From Perkinsus olseni (lineage: Eukaryota; Perkinsozoa; Perkinsida; Perkinsidae): a stretch of 64,000 nucleotides of DNA. Location: NCBI GenBank assembly GCA_013115135.1, contig JABANP010000134.1, positions 1 to 64,000 on the forward strand, given 5' to 3'. Position numbers and translations under genes: made by a program. This document shows positions 21,090 to 32,361 of this stretch, piece after piece. How positions within the stretch are numbered: the first letter of the stretch is position 1; every line of letters starts with the position of its first letter. Under the pieces are notes generated by a model. That model did not search any database and had not been told where the DNA came from. It saw nothing but the letters and a program-made list of their open reading frames with translations.

Positions 21090-22761
21090 CTACAAAAGCC
21101 GGCTGGCTGGCCCCTACGAAGAGACCTCCCACGCGGCGAAGTCAAAGGCATAGCACCTCCAGGTTCTGCCGTCCGGTTTTGAGCATTGCTCTTATTGCTG
21201 CTATTCGAGATGAACCTACGGTAATAACTGTCCTTCAAGGTTCACCGCAGTGACCCCAACCTGGCCTGCTCCACCACTTTCGGTGGAATATGATTCGGGG
21301 CGTTGCTCGCCAGGACGGCCTTCTCCTGCTCTGTGAGCTCTCCTGAGTACGAAGGGTAGACACCAGGACTATAACAGTTCCCACACACCACTACCTTGCC
21401 CTTCAGTCACGCCCTCACTTCCATCCCCGCTATCCCCACCGACAACCTCCTCCCCGTCGCCCCCTTTCTGCTCCAAGGCAATCAATAGTATCAGCACACT
21501 CGACTTTAGCTCACCAGCTCCATCGGCAAAGCGGAAGTCAGCACTTTTATAGATTTCCGTCGCTCATTACTAGCTAGACGACGGACTGACAACAGCGGCA
21601 GTACAGAGCCAGCCCAGACGGCTGCTGGCCCGTTCACCCAGCTCAGAGTTGGCCGGTGGGGACGACTTCAACATCTCCTTCACCAGATCGGTGTTCTGCT
21701 GCTCAGCCTCCTCTAGCAGCTCTATGATAGCGTCGTTGCCCCAGTCGGTTGCGACCAGGTACGGTGTTCGGCCCCTGGAAGCAGCACGTCGCCCTACTCG
21801 AGTACCGCTTCCAGTACGGACCAAGAAGCAGTGAAAAACTATGCGATTCGGGCAGGAGCACGGCCTGCGATTTCTATGATATCCAAAACCGATAGACTAT
21901 ACCTCTCAGTGTCCTGAGGAATTGCCGATATAGCTCAATTTGAGTGCGGCCCTACTGAGATGTCCACGCTATGGTTCCCAGCACTCGGCGCTTCACGCCC
22001 ACCAGCAGTAAGACGAGCACTCCCAAGAGGGAGGAGGGGAATCTTACATGTTGTTCTCGACATTGGGGTCGGCTTTATAGTCCACGAGTAACTGTACCGC
22101 TGCCTCATTACCTGACAACTCCAGGCTTCAACCTAACTGAGTAGTCTCATCACCAACAAAAGATGCCCAGTGCAATGGGGTCCATGCTTCATTGTCCTTG
22201 CCGTTGAGTCCAGGGCAACCCTTGGCCAGCAACATAGTCAACACCTAAGGCTTCTAAGGGCCCACCGAAGCCGAAAGGGACCGGTTAGACTAACCTCGAG
22301 CCCCTCGTCTGTCTCACAGTTGAATACTGCCAAATGAAGAGGGTTGCGGTTATACTCATCGACGCCTGTGAGACGACAGCTCTCATTCCTGATGGCATCC
22401 TTGGCCTGGTCGAGCTCGCCTGCCCCCAGAAGAAGCACCTGCGCATTCAGATACCTCCATGATAGCTTCGCATGAGCAAGACGAGCAGCCCGACGACTGC
22501 ACCGCGCATCATCACAGCGGCTAATGGGTTTCTTATAAAAGGTCCACGCACCAGCTCGTTTTCGGATAAGCCCATTGACGCTCTTGTATTCTGCTCCTTA
22601 ACACAGTGTTCAACAATGAACTCCAAAGGATCTCCCGGCTGAGCTCTGGCCAGCTTGTGCAGGAGAAGGCCCACCAAGGAAGCTACGTTGTGCTCCTCCA
22701 TGTACGTCTGGACGGAGCTGTTGTAGCTGAAACGACGATGATGATGATGATGATGCAGCAG
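21090..22761 (-). CDS. RIIa-like docking domain plus ankyrin repeats
   Basis: N-terminal exon holds TYMEEHNVASLVGLLLHKL followed by ARAQPGDPLEFIVEHC, matching the dimerisation/docking fold of PKA RII and Dpy-30-like proteins. Then ankyrin repeats: DEYNRNPLHLAVFN, NEAWTPLHWASFVGDE, LLVDYKADPNVENN and GRTPYLVATDWGND-IIELLEEA. The tail (LASNERRKSIKVL, Gly/Glu-rich, then GELTEQEKAVLASNAPNHIPP) ends ASRLL with stop TAG 21090-21092. Introns are 28-86 bp; the start codon is unclear, the ATG in YMEEH (about 22700) or one in an upstream exon. In other eukaryotes RIIa-type domains often sit in ciliary proteins, so a flagellar role is a reasonable inference only. Confidence 0.75.
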
Positions 22762-22844
22762 AGGAGAAGTCAACTACGCAAATGAAGCTCCTAGGAAAGA
22801 TACCACTCCTGCCGTTCACGGTCGAATGACAGCTCGCTTCAATT

Positions 22845-23710
22845 TTACACAACGTCAATGGGCGCGGAATAGTTGCCCATCCAACAAAAACTACTACTAC
22901 CCTTACCCCACCGTCGCTCAAGCCCAGCAGTGAGGAACGCGCCCGACCTGTCCTTGATGTGATTGGCGATAGCTTGCCGTATGCCGTGCAAGTCGGCCAT
23001 CTGGCAGTAGTCCGGGAAGGAGCAGGTGTTGTCTTCCGAGTCCAGCTCCAAGAGAGAGACAAAGGAGTTCGTCATCTCATTGTCGATGACAGGCAGGTCG
23101 ATAAACTTGGTCGTGTCCTTGTAGTTCGGCAGAAGCATCAGCTTATTATCTGCGACAGACACACGCCCTTGTCCCACGGCCCTCGCCCGAGCAGCAGCGA
23201 AGTTCAGGCACGGTGAAATACCAAACAAAAGAAAATCATTCAGCGACAACAGAACTACGTCCGTACGATCCGATGCTGTGAAGCATCATCCGGTTATCCA
23301 CGAGAGACACAAAAAACCTTATTATCGCAGGACTCTCAGCTGGGTAGTAGCGAAACCCAGACACGAAAGTACACTAAACAAGAGCGTTCAGATAATACTA
23401 GAGTGAGAGCAAAGCTACGTCCGTACGATTCGAAGCTACCCGACAAGAGTCCCGGCGCGTGGGCTCTCAGGTGGGGTAGAGGCGCAGGTACTCGAGACGC
23501 AGTGGCAGGTGTCTCACGCAGGAGACATGACGGGACAGAACGCCCGCTGTGAGCGTATCTTTATGAGACGCAGAACTCACCATCGTCATCCGTGAAGCTG
23601 ACGCTCTTGAAGGCGCGTGACAGCCGTTCCGTCTTCTCCGACGACAACCATGTCGATCGATTGCGTGATCTCCCAGGCATCAACTTGAGCTGCTTGCCAC
23701 GTTCCCGAGG
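22845..23710 (-). CDS. Unidentified multi-exon gene
   Basis: At least two good coding exons on the minus strand. One (about 23700-23600) reads AWEITQSIDMVVVGEDG then TAVTRAFKSVSFTDDD before a GTGAGT donor. Another (about 23200-22845) reads QGRVSVADNKLMLLPNYKD, FIDLPVIDNEMTNSFVSLLE and SFPDYCQMADLHGIRQAIAN, stop TAA 22845-22847. The exon between and the start were not resolved. No domain recognised; the sequence is beta-rich with alternating hydrophobics. A further open stretch at 23680-23916 (minus) may be its 5' exon or may be chance. Confidence 0.45.
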
Positions 23711-23936
23711 GCAGTCAGCAAGATATTGGCAGACTCGCAACCCAAAACGCCGTTTGATAGCGGATGCTCAACGGCCGGAATAACAGGAGAAGACAAGAGA
23801 TGTGCCGATCCTCTCAGCAGAGCTGGACTCGTGCCAATCTTGCGCACTAGCAATTCCTCAACGCTCTCACTCTGCGCATAATCCTCGCAAGCCTTCTCGC
23901 AAAGGATAACTCTCAAGGACTTTCAGTTGACTTTGA

Positions 23937-24182
23937 ATGAAGAATCACCCCCTTCTTTTAGCCGCAGCTGTCGTGGCTGTTGTCGCGGTAGCCCTCTGTG
24001 TTTGTGCTAAGATTTTTGAACGTAAGTCGACAGTCCTCGAAGAGCCCATTTATCCCCAACCCTCAGGCCTGTGTCTTCTTCTGTGCTTCCTCGGCCTTGT
24101 TGCCTTCGGCGTGGCCATCTGGTTGTTCCAAACCTCCCAATTGAGCGTTAGAGTTGAAGTGGAGACGCCATGGACGACCTGA
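23937..24182 (+). CDS. Possible small two-helix membrane protein
   Basis: ATG at 23937, 81 codons, with two strongly hydrophobic segments: LLLAAAVVAVVAVALCVCA near the start and LCLLLCFLGLVAFGVAIWLF near residue 50. No homologue recognised and no independent sign of expression; it is the only plus-strand call in this minus-strand region, so it could be chance. Confidence 0.3.
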   Translation: MKNHPLLLAAAVVAVVAVALCVCAKIFERKSTVLEEPIYPQPSGLCLLLCFLGLVAFGVAIWLFQTSQLSVRVEVETPWTT

Positions 24183-24595
24183 CTGTTGTTGTTCTGTGTC
24201 CTGCCCAAGTCTGCCTTGTGTTCACTTCCCGACATTCCCGGAAGCCGTCACCGGGCGCGGTGATAACCAACGGACTTGCGACAACGCAAGTGCAGAGATG
24301 GGCGATGGCTGCCCTCTCTCAACCCAGCACGATCCCCGCCTGCTGGGGGAGTCTGATTTACGAGTGGATGTGATCCACCATCAGATCTCTGAAATACTCG
24401 ACGCGCTGAGTAAACAGTAGTGCTGTGTCGACGTTGCGCCGACCCAGATTGAACTCTGGTACGGTCTCCTTCGCAGGCGGTAGGAGTGGTATAACTAGGG
24501 CGACGAGAGGCGGCACGAAGACACACTCCTGTAGAGCATGGAAACACAACACGTCAATGCCCCGGAGGAAAGTAACGTTTTGCGCCAGCCAAGCT

Positions 24596-27509
24596 TCACG
24601 AGATAGCCAGCTTCCGCCGCGCCTAAAGTTCCACAGGCATTCCGAGAAATATCCTGTCCAGGTCGGCCAACCTTGATAATTTTCTCGTGGACTTGAGTAT
24701 GATATTCATGCCAGTCACCGAACAAAAGCTTGAGCTCCTCCGCTGCCTTCTCGTAAGTCTGAAAAAGACAAACCTTCACTACAAAAGCCAACAGGTCGAC
24801 TAACAGGTTCTGAAAACGCTCGACTGCGCTGGGCAAATCTATGGACATAGGATACGCCACTGCTCACCTCGAGGATTCTGCTGGAGGCCAACTTGCCAAT
24901 CTCATCTTCCGCGAAGGTGCCATAGAAGAACATACGCCGTATCGACTGACTCGAGAAGCCGCTGAATTTTGACGAGTTCCGCTCGATCAGAATTTCATAC
25001 CTGAAGGAAGCATGCCTGCAACTTGCGGTTGCAACGACTCACGTTGCCATCTCCAGCAGGATGTCTCCCTTTTCCTCGAGTGCCCAAGAGCGTGCTCCAT
25101 TGAGACCATCGTAGACCCGCTCCTGAGAAGGCAGCCAATATCCAATGACCCATTATGAGTCGACCCAGCGACCAGAATTGAGCGATGGAAGCAGATTGTG
25201 TTAGTTTCAGCGGAGGCGGCTGACCACTCGGTGGCTCCCACTGAGGGAGTCCCGCGTTGAGGTCACCGGTCTGGAAACACACCGCGGACAAACCAGTGAT
25301 ATGTCGATGACAACAACGGCTCTTTTAGCGTCATGACAAGAGCGCAAACGCTGTGTAGGGACCCCAAGACTTCCCCAGTTTTTGACTCGACAGGTCCTCT
25401 ATGAGGCAAGAATACCTAACCGTCCCACTAAGAAACCTACACAAAAATCGAGGTAGATGTCGATGCACTTGATCGCCTCGCTGTACTCCTTCGTAAATAC
25501 GTAATAGTCGACTAGTATATGTAACCTAGGAAAAGATATACAAACAGTGACTCGCCGCGATCTCGTGCCAACGCCCAGGAGTGCATAAGATGATAGCACC
25601 TCCGGCGGAAGTTGGCCAAAGGGACGCTTACAACTTAGCAGAGAGGCCATGCTTATCATGGGTGCCAAGCTGGGATAGCCTCTGAAGCTGCTCAACCTCC
25701 ATAGAAGACAGGAATTCACCAGCGTTATGTCTGCTGATGGGTCTGTGAGACACGGTCAGCTCGTCTATACTGGGCGCTACTTACTTCGCTTCTAAGCTCT
25801 CTAGAATATTCCCAATACGCGATTCAATCCTCAGGCAGGCCTTGAAGCCGTCCCGCGTCAGCTCGCGGCCACAGGTAGAGCACGACGGAAAATCGTCGAA
25901 GGAACCTAAAAACAAGTTAGCTCTTCATAGAGGAGAGTTCGTAATTACCAATAGCCTCCTCGCCTTCTGACATCAGAGGGGCCTGCGATGGGAAGGTGAC
26001 CTCTCCCAACGAGCACGAAGGGCAAGCAAAAACTCGCGAAGGATCCTCGTCGGCGACGCACCTGCCAGAGTAACTCTAATGTCGCGAGCGCAGCAAGGTG
26101 GCCTACCTAGGGCAGGTGCAGACGAAGCCTTTGGTACTGTCGAGGTCGTCCACACGAGTCTTCGTGCAGTCCAGCAGAGCCTCCTCGGAGAGGTAAGAGA
26201 CGCATATCTCATCGCCTGCATGGAAGCCACCATCAATGGGCGCTGCTGGGACAATTGTTTGTGCCATTCTCCAGCTGCGACCTCGGATACTCTTCGAGAT
26301 TACTCCATGGCAATCCTCGGAGAGTGCCCGCAATGGTGGCAAGCTGTGATGCTGAGCGTAGCGTCTCACCTTCATTGACGACCATGCGACTCTTCAAAAC
26401 AAAGTTGCCTTCCGGATCATTAACCCAATCTGAGTGCCAACAACATCAACAGATCTCAGACAGCAGCAGGCTAGGAGGGCCCACCAGCGTTGGGCAGACA
26501 GCTGTGACTCATGAAGGCCGGAGCAAAGTAGGTCGAGTAGCCTGTCGGTGTCTCCTGGTATTCACTGGAGGCAACACATTCGATTGCTCAAGGGAAGGGA
26601 GCCCATGGGTGTCTCTTCGATTACAAGCAGTTATGAATCCACACCTGCAGGAGGTCCTCCAACAACTCCTCCTTGCCCTCGAGCCCGCACGCCTTCGCTA
26701 CTCGATCGACCGACTCTGATATCTCGGTGGTCTGAATCGAGGGTTACCTTCTAATTCCAGCTAAAGAGCAGAGATCGGTACCTCAGGCCTGTGGAGCAGC
26801 AGCAGTCGGCGCTGCACCTCTGCTGCTACGGTAGTTATCCGACCTGAAGGTAAATACACGATGTCAAACTTTTCAAGGTTTACGATTCATGACTGATAGC
26901 CGAAGAGTCCCGTGCAATTGAGTCAAGAATTTTCGGGTAGCGAATGGCTACGATACGCGTGTAGACACTCAGGCAGGCGACCACCGGGCACCAGAACGGC
27001 CCTCTATGAAAAACTTCCCCTGAAAAGTTCCATTGCCCAACCATCGAAGGCCTCAGGTCGCCCCGAGGAAACTGTTATTTCTACTGCGAAGCTCCGGCTG
27101 ATCGTCGTGAATTCGCGAGCTTGCGCCCTACAGGCTGTCTACGATGCTGCTATGATGTTCTCTTCTCTCGAGGCCCACAAGAGCAGCCACCTTACTGTTG
27201 CTAGGCAAGTCCGCGTCCGTCAATGATCGCAAGGCACACCAGTACCACAGAGGATCGTAATCCTGAGAACCGCTACAAGCTGCCCGACTCCCCCAATCAC
27301 GGACTACCATGTCGCCTTCAACATCGCAAAGTTTCTTAATTTCCTCAAAGTCCGGATCGCCAGCTTCCTCGCATACGATATGCAGCGGAGGTTCAACGAA
27401 AATGACATCACCGATTTCGTGGTGCTTCTTGCTGAGCATAGCATGCGGTCCATCGATGGTACTCCCAGCAGCCTCCTCACCTGGTCAGCGTCCGACCCTT
27501 GCCCTCCAT
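24596..27509 (-). CDS. SMYD-like SET-domain protein, many exons
   Basis: Probable protein-lysine methyltransferase. Exon 1 is MEGKGRTLT (ATG 27507-27509), spliced to KKHHEIGDVIFVEPPLHIV, the usual start of a split SET domain. The SET signature reads FMSHSCLPNADWV (about 26535; family norm NHSCxPN), followed by MVVNEAAPIDGGFHAGDEIC with VSYL, and the zinc post-SET region CTCPRC-VADEDPSRVFACPSC and CSTCGREL. The C-part is helical and TPR-like (LHILVDYYVFTKEYSEAI, TYEKAAEELKLLFGDWHEYH), ending ARRKLAIS, stop TGA 24596-24598. Introns are mostly 40-65 bp, up to about 125 bp. A MYND finger, usual between SET halves in SMYD proteins, was not found. Inner exon limits near 25.1-25.4 and 26.6-27.1 kb are approximate. 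Confidence 0.8.
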
Positions 27510-27648
27510 AACCTGGCATTGGAGACCTGAATGGAAAATCTCGCAAGGGCCGAATCGATAGAGTCGCCGTTTTCGCGCAAATCTGTTTTCTAAAAGACCC
27601 CCGGGCGAATAATAAACTCGCACCATCCCGCGATTCTCAAGGCGGACT

Positions 27649-27930
27649 TCAATGATAAATGCGGCTACTGGTCTCCCCTTGAACTGCTACCTCGAGAGTC
27701 CCTCCCGAGAAGCCCGCCACTGACAGCCCAGTACCTGCTCCTGGATGCATCTTGGCCAGGTATCCGTTGATGTACTCAACGTCCGTCTCTTCTACGACCG
27801 ACTCCGAGTCTTCAGGCAACGCTTCAGAAGCCTTCAACCGCTTCGGTGACAAAAACTCCTCACCTGAATGACCCCAAACCCGCCGTAAAACCCTTCCCGC
27901 TTCCCTTCGAGTGCACTCACAAGCGCTCAT
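27649..27930 (-). CDS. Small hypothetical protein
   Basis: Reads MSACECTRREAGRVLRRVW to EVAVQGETSSRIYH, 93 codons, single exon, acidic middle (EDSESVVEETDVEYINGYL). No family recognised. It lies 140 bp upstream of the SET gene start on the same strand. Upstream in-frame codons extend to 28002 without a better ATG. Could also be the last exon of a gene starting further right. Confidence 0.4.
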   Translation of the reverse strand: MSACECTRREAGRVLRRVWGHSGEEFLSPKRLKASEALPEDSESVVEETDVEYINGYLAKMHPGAGTGLSVAGFSGGTLEVAVQGETSSRIYH

Positions 27931-28382
27931 ATTCAACTCCGGGTTCTTCACCTGGCTACCATGAGACTCTCCCGCCGCCCTGTTCAGTAACAGCGGAGGC
28001 AACCGAGTCCACAGGCATTTACAACCTACAAGCTGAGCACAGGAATCGTACTCACTGCCGTGAAGCCCCGAGCTGACTCGGACGAAACAAGTTCACTCTT
28101 ATATTCTTATCCAGGGAAAGGGCCCCGTAAACTAGTGACCGATACACTTCGGTTTCGAGCTAACGCAATTCCAGTGAGGGCTTGAAACCCGTACTCCTGT
28201 GGGCAATTATACTCCTAAATACCGAGATAAAAACAACGTTTGGACGTCACAGGCGGCTTAGCGAGCATTGGCCGCTTCTAAAACATTAGACATAGCAACC
28301 GTGACAACTAGAGTCGCTTGCATAAGGCGCCTCCCTTGAATACAAAAGTCTCCGACAACGAAATAGGCGGCCAGTTCCTTTA

Positions 28383-29227
28383 CTAATTCTTGTGAAGCTT
28401 AATGTACAGTATCCAGCCTCCCAGGGCCAGCAGGATGACCAAGCCGCCGATGCCGCTGATATAACCTGAACGTCAGTGTACGACGCCGACAGCTAGATCA
28501 ACACTCTATGACAGAACGCCCCTTCATGAGTGTTTTAACCAACCACACTCGACTCTTGAACCGACCGCTCACTTAGTACTTACCGCATCCGCAGCAGCAG
28601 ACTACGAAGAAGAGGACTACGGCTGCCACAACGCTCGCTGAAAGGGGGAATCGCTCTCGGGGGTAATCACAATCACTGCTTACATATGATGATCACGGGG
28701 TTGGACCATTTCCCAAAAGTTCCCTGGCTGTCGTCACTTGCGAGCAGTCGGACATCACCCTGGTCACGAACGGTGAGTCAGTGGTCTAGGGGCACCAGAC
28801 GCCACTACCCATATGTCTTCTTCAGTTTCTGCGGCCGATGCAACGGCATATCTCTCGTTCTTTAGAAACTCTCGCTTCGTTATCTCTCGCAACGGAAAGG
28901 AACCTCTGTGCAGCGTCGTCTGAGAATACCATATTTTACCCCTCTACGCTAGCGCTGTATCCCATCTGTCTGGTTGAACTGCATATCAACGCTACAGAGA
29001 GCCTCTGACTGAGCACATCGGCAAGAGTCTAAGTAAGCCGAAACCGGCGTTGGACTATAAACTCACACACGCTTGTTCCCTCTACAAAGGAGCAGAACTC
29101 ACGAGCCAGATAGTGCCGTTAGACCGACGGACTTACCCGCATCTGGGACGGCCTGCACTAGAGTATCGCTATAGTGGAAGACGGAGACGAGCGCGTAGAG
29201 AATAACAGCGGAGTAGCTCAGTCGCAT
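28383..29227 (-). CDS. Signal-peptide membrane protein, multi-exon
   Basis: ATG 29225-29227 opens MRLSYSAVILYALVSVFHYS, a signal peptide. The C-terminal exons splice cleanly: GDVRLLASDDSQGTF, then GKWSNPVIIISSVVAAVVLF running into FVVCCCGC, then GYISGIGGLVILLALGGWIL and YIKLHKN, stop TAG 28383-28385. This gives two adjacent hydrophobic helices separated by a Cys cluster near the C-terminus. Middle exons (REFLKNERYAVASAAETEED near 28850) are less certain. No family recognised; a type I or hairpin membrane protein of the secretory route is the best reading. Confidence 0.55.
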
Positions 29228-29479
29228 GATAAAAAGGTTTCAGTGGAACTCCTACCTCTGCCAGGGTGATCTCTGCTGCCCAGTGCTCACCATTTACTGG
29301 TGTGCTGCTCCGAGAAGGAACACTGGGCCAGCGGGACAACTTCAACGCAACAAGGGATTCTTGCAATGATACCCAAGATCCTAGTTATGGATACTCAGCT
29401 GAGGGCGATCCGTACAGGATCTGTAAAACAGACGGCTCTCTCAGGCTGAACGTCGTACTTGTCGATGAAGCATTGATCA

Positions 29480-30490
29480 TCGAAGGACTTGTTGGAGACT
29501 TCTTACGGTCAGATGCTGCTGCTTCTACCGGCCAAAGGACTCGCTGGAGACTTCTTACGGTCAGATGCTGCTGCTTCTACCGGCCAAAGGACTTGTTGGA
29601 GACTTCTTCTTCTTACGGTCAGATGCTGCTGCTTCTACCGGCCAAAGGACTTATTGGAGACTTCTTCTTCTTACGGTCAGATGCTGCTGCTTCTACCGGC
29701 CAAAGGACTTGTTGGAGACTTCTTACGGTCAGATGCTGCTGCTTCTACCGGCCAAAGGACTTGTTGGAGACTTCTTACGGTCAGATGCTGCTGCTTCTAC
29801 CGGCCAAAGGACTTGTTGGAGACTTCTTCTTCTTACGGTCAGATGCTGCTGCTTCTACCGGCCAAAGGACTTGTTGGAGACTTCTTCTTCTTACGGTCAG
29901 ATGCTGCTGCTTCTACCGGCCAAAGGACTTGTTGGAGACTTCTTCTTCTTACGGTCAGATGCTGCTGCTTCTACCGGCCAAAGGACTTGTTGGAGACTTC
30001 TTACGGTCAGATGCTGCTGCTTCTACCGGCCAAAGGACTTGTTGGAGACTTCTTCTTCTTACGGTCAGATGCTGCTGCTTCTACCGGCCAAAGGACTTGT
30101 TGGAGACTTCTTCTTCTTACGGTCAGATGCTGCTGCTTCTACCGGCCAAAGGACTTGTTGGAGACTTCTTACGGTCAGATGCTGCTGCTTCTACCGGCCA
30201 AAGGACTTGTTGGAGACTTCTTCTTCTTACGGTCAGATGCTGCTGCTTCTACCGGCCAAAGGACTTGTTGGAGACTTCTTCTTCTTACGGTCAGATGCTG
30301 CTGCTTCTACCGGCCAAAGGACTTGTTGGAGACTTCTTCTTCTTACGGTCAGATGCTGCTGCTTCTACCGGCCAAAAGGACTTGTTGGAGACTTCTTCTT
30401 CTTACGGTGAGATGCTGCTGCTTCAACCGGCCAAAAGACTTGTTGCAGACTTCTTACGGTCAGATGCTGCTGCTTCTACCGGCCAAAGGG
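29480..30490. repeat. 52/58-bp minisatellite, 18 copies
   Basis: Unit ACTTCTTACGGTCAGATGCT GCTGCTTCTACCGGCCAAAG GACTTGTTGGAG, 52 bp, with a 58-bp form that has an extra CTTCTT. Eighteen copies between about 29500 and 30490; the two forms alternate irregularly and copies are almost identical except at the right end. Both lengths leave remainder 1 when divided by 3, so long ORFs in several frames are an artefact. Confidence 0.95.
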
Positions 30491-30960
30491 CTTGTTAAGA
30501 GCGGACACTTCTTCTTCAAGGGCTTATACGGGCCGAACACTATTGCTGCCGACCAAAGGGCTTGTTAAGAGCGGACACTTCTTCTTCAAGGGCTTATACG
30601 GGCCGAACACTATTGCTGCCGACCAAAGGGCTTGTTAAGAGCGGACACTTCTTCTTCTTCTTCTTGCGGCCAGACGCTACTGCTTTTTGGGATGTAAGGG
30701 CTCCTTCGGGCCGAATATTATGGCTGCGACCAAAGAACGGATACCTCTTCTTCTCTTCCGGTCGGACGCCGCTGCTCCCGGCCTCCAGAATCGGAGATTA
30801 CGAGCAATTAGCTTCTCCTTGTGGTTGGACGATGTTGCTCCGACGCTGCTGAGTAGTATCGGAGCGATCGAAGGTCGCCTCTTGCGCTGTCCCTCAACTT
30901 GGCAAGCCAAACGGGGTAGCTTGTTGTTGGTGAGTGCCCGGCTTCCATCTCAGCAGTAGC
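30483..30960. repeat. 70-bp repeat and decayed tail of the minisatellite
   Basis: CAAAGGGCTTGTTAAGAGCG recurs at 30484, 30554 and 30624, giving two full 70-bp units and a partial third. Beyond 30660 related but degenerate motifs (GGACGCCGCTGCT, GGGCTCCTTCGGGCCGAA) continue to about 30850. Confidence 0.85.
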
Positions 30961-31300
30961 TACTCGCCACCCCGCTCACGGGCCGAGGAACGTCACAGAG
31001 CATACGTGCTGCGAACGAGGCGAGCGAAACGTGGCCGAGCATAAGCCACGCCGCGTGACTCACGCGCCGACGGACGCCACTGGCAGTCGTTCAAGAGGCA
31101 GCTTGGTAGTAGATGCAGAGCCATTGAAGGAAGCAGTAGAGAGGAAAAGAAGGGGCTGAGCTGGTGGAGCAGAGCAGAACGAACATCCACGCCACAACAA
31201 CTCAGGCATGCTGCTCTAACCGTGGAGTAACTCAACGCTTTCTTGGCGACACTAGATGGGTGAAATTCTGAACAGCTGTTACGATCTTCACTGGAGGCCC
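30961..31300. other. Gap before the hydrolase gene
   Basis: GC-rich unique sequence; only shadow ORFs. Nothing recognised. Confidence 0.5.
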
Positions 31301-31942
31301 TCAATCAACAAGGTACTTCTCTAACAAATGCTCGATGATCCTCAAGTCCTCCTCTGTACTGAGCCGGTGGTCACCACCTTCAATTAAGTGCAAACTTCCC
31401 CCGGGCAGGAGCCGTGCGAGTCTCTCGCCGGTCTCCACTGGGACGCTCTCATCATTCGTCCCGTGAACAACCTCAACGGGCACGCGAATATCCTCGAAGT
31501 TACTTATGTAGTTCGCCTGCATATCACGGAGGAACGCCTTCGGCACTTTATAGGCTCCATCATCCTCGGCATACTGCGAGGCCACATACACCCACTCGCT
31601 GGAGTCCTCTAGGCGCCAGCATGCTCCAGGATTGTAGCTGCCACCCACTGAGACTATCGCTTTGATAAGATCCGGGTAGTCGAGCGCCAAACGGAGGCTG
31701 AAGTGGCATCCCATCGACGCGGCCAGCACCACTGCGGGGCTCTTCGCGGTTGCCACGTCTAACAGTGAATCTCTTGCTGCATTATATACACTAGAATAAT
31801 CCAACTTCGCCGGGCAGTCCCAGTGCGGATAGTTGTATAGCTTGCATGGAAGGCCATGTCGTTTGCAGAGATCTTGCAGCATCATGGCCTTCCGCCCCGC
31901 ACAGTTGCTACACAATCCCGGAATGTACAGACCACAGGACAT
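31301..31942 (-). CDS. Alpha/beta hydrolase (thioesterase-like), single exon
   Basis: 213 codons from MSCGLYIPGLCSN to EHLLEKYLVD. Nucleophile elbow VVLAASMGCHFSLRLAL (AxSMG, Ser at about residue 95); late Asp in VEVVHGTNDESVPVETG; His in LIEGGDHRLSTEEDL, giving a complete Ser-Asp-His triad and the usual order of a compact hydrolase such as the ABHD10/serine-aminopeptidase group. No signal peptide, so probably cytosolic. Unusually for this window it has no intron. A damaged second copy lies at 34560-34870 on the other side of the MFS transporter gene. Confidence 0.88.
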   Translation of the reverse strand: MSCGLYIPGLCSNCAGRKAMMLQDLCKRHGLPCKLYNYPHWDCPAKLDYSSVYNAARDSLLDVATAKSPAVVLAASMGCHFSLRLALDYPDLIKAIVSVGGSYNPGACWRLEDSSEWVYVASQYAEDDGAYKVPKAFLRDMQANYISNFEDIRVPVEVVHGTNDESVPVETGERLARLLPGGSLHLIEGGDHRLSTEEDLRIIEHLLEKYLVD

Positions 31943-32361
31943 CGTAAAAACTCAAAAAAGAATTGAAGCTGAACGCTGTATTAAATACACGAATCAAATT
32001 CCAAGCCAACATGCCAAGCATGAACAGCGCACTTTTCTCAGTACAACACCTGCAAAGTTTGCAGTGCAAACCTCTCGAAGCTGAACATGACCATCGGCAT
32101 CGCCGGGGCAGGCGAGTTGACGGGCGGGGAGCAAACGATGTAGCCAACAAGACACCAGCGGAGATCAGCGAACGGTGAGAATTCAAAGAAAAGGCATGAC
32201 AGAAAATCGTTTGTCTGCAGTGCAGACTCTGCATCACACTGATCAGGTCACTGAACTCAAGGGCAAAGCCTTCTCGACGACTTCCACAGCACTGTATGCT
32301 TGACCCCACGCTCCACAATGACACCTGAAATGGCATTCCCCATTCAAAGGGATACCGGCAA

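Noticed and set aside
29266..30568. Three overlapping long ORFs (281-410 codons) on the plus strand
   Set aside because: They are the same minisatellite read in three frames; unit length, not protein selection, keeps them open.
30993..31304. Minus-strand ORF upstream of the hydrolase stop
   Set aside because: No motif, starts without good context, lies in GC-rich intergenic DNA.
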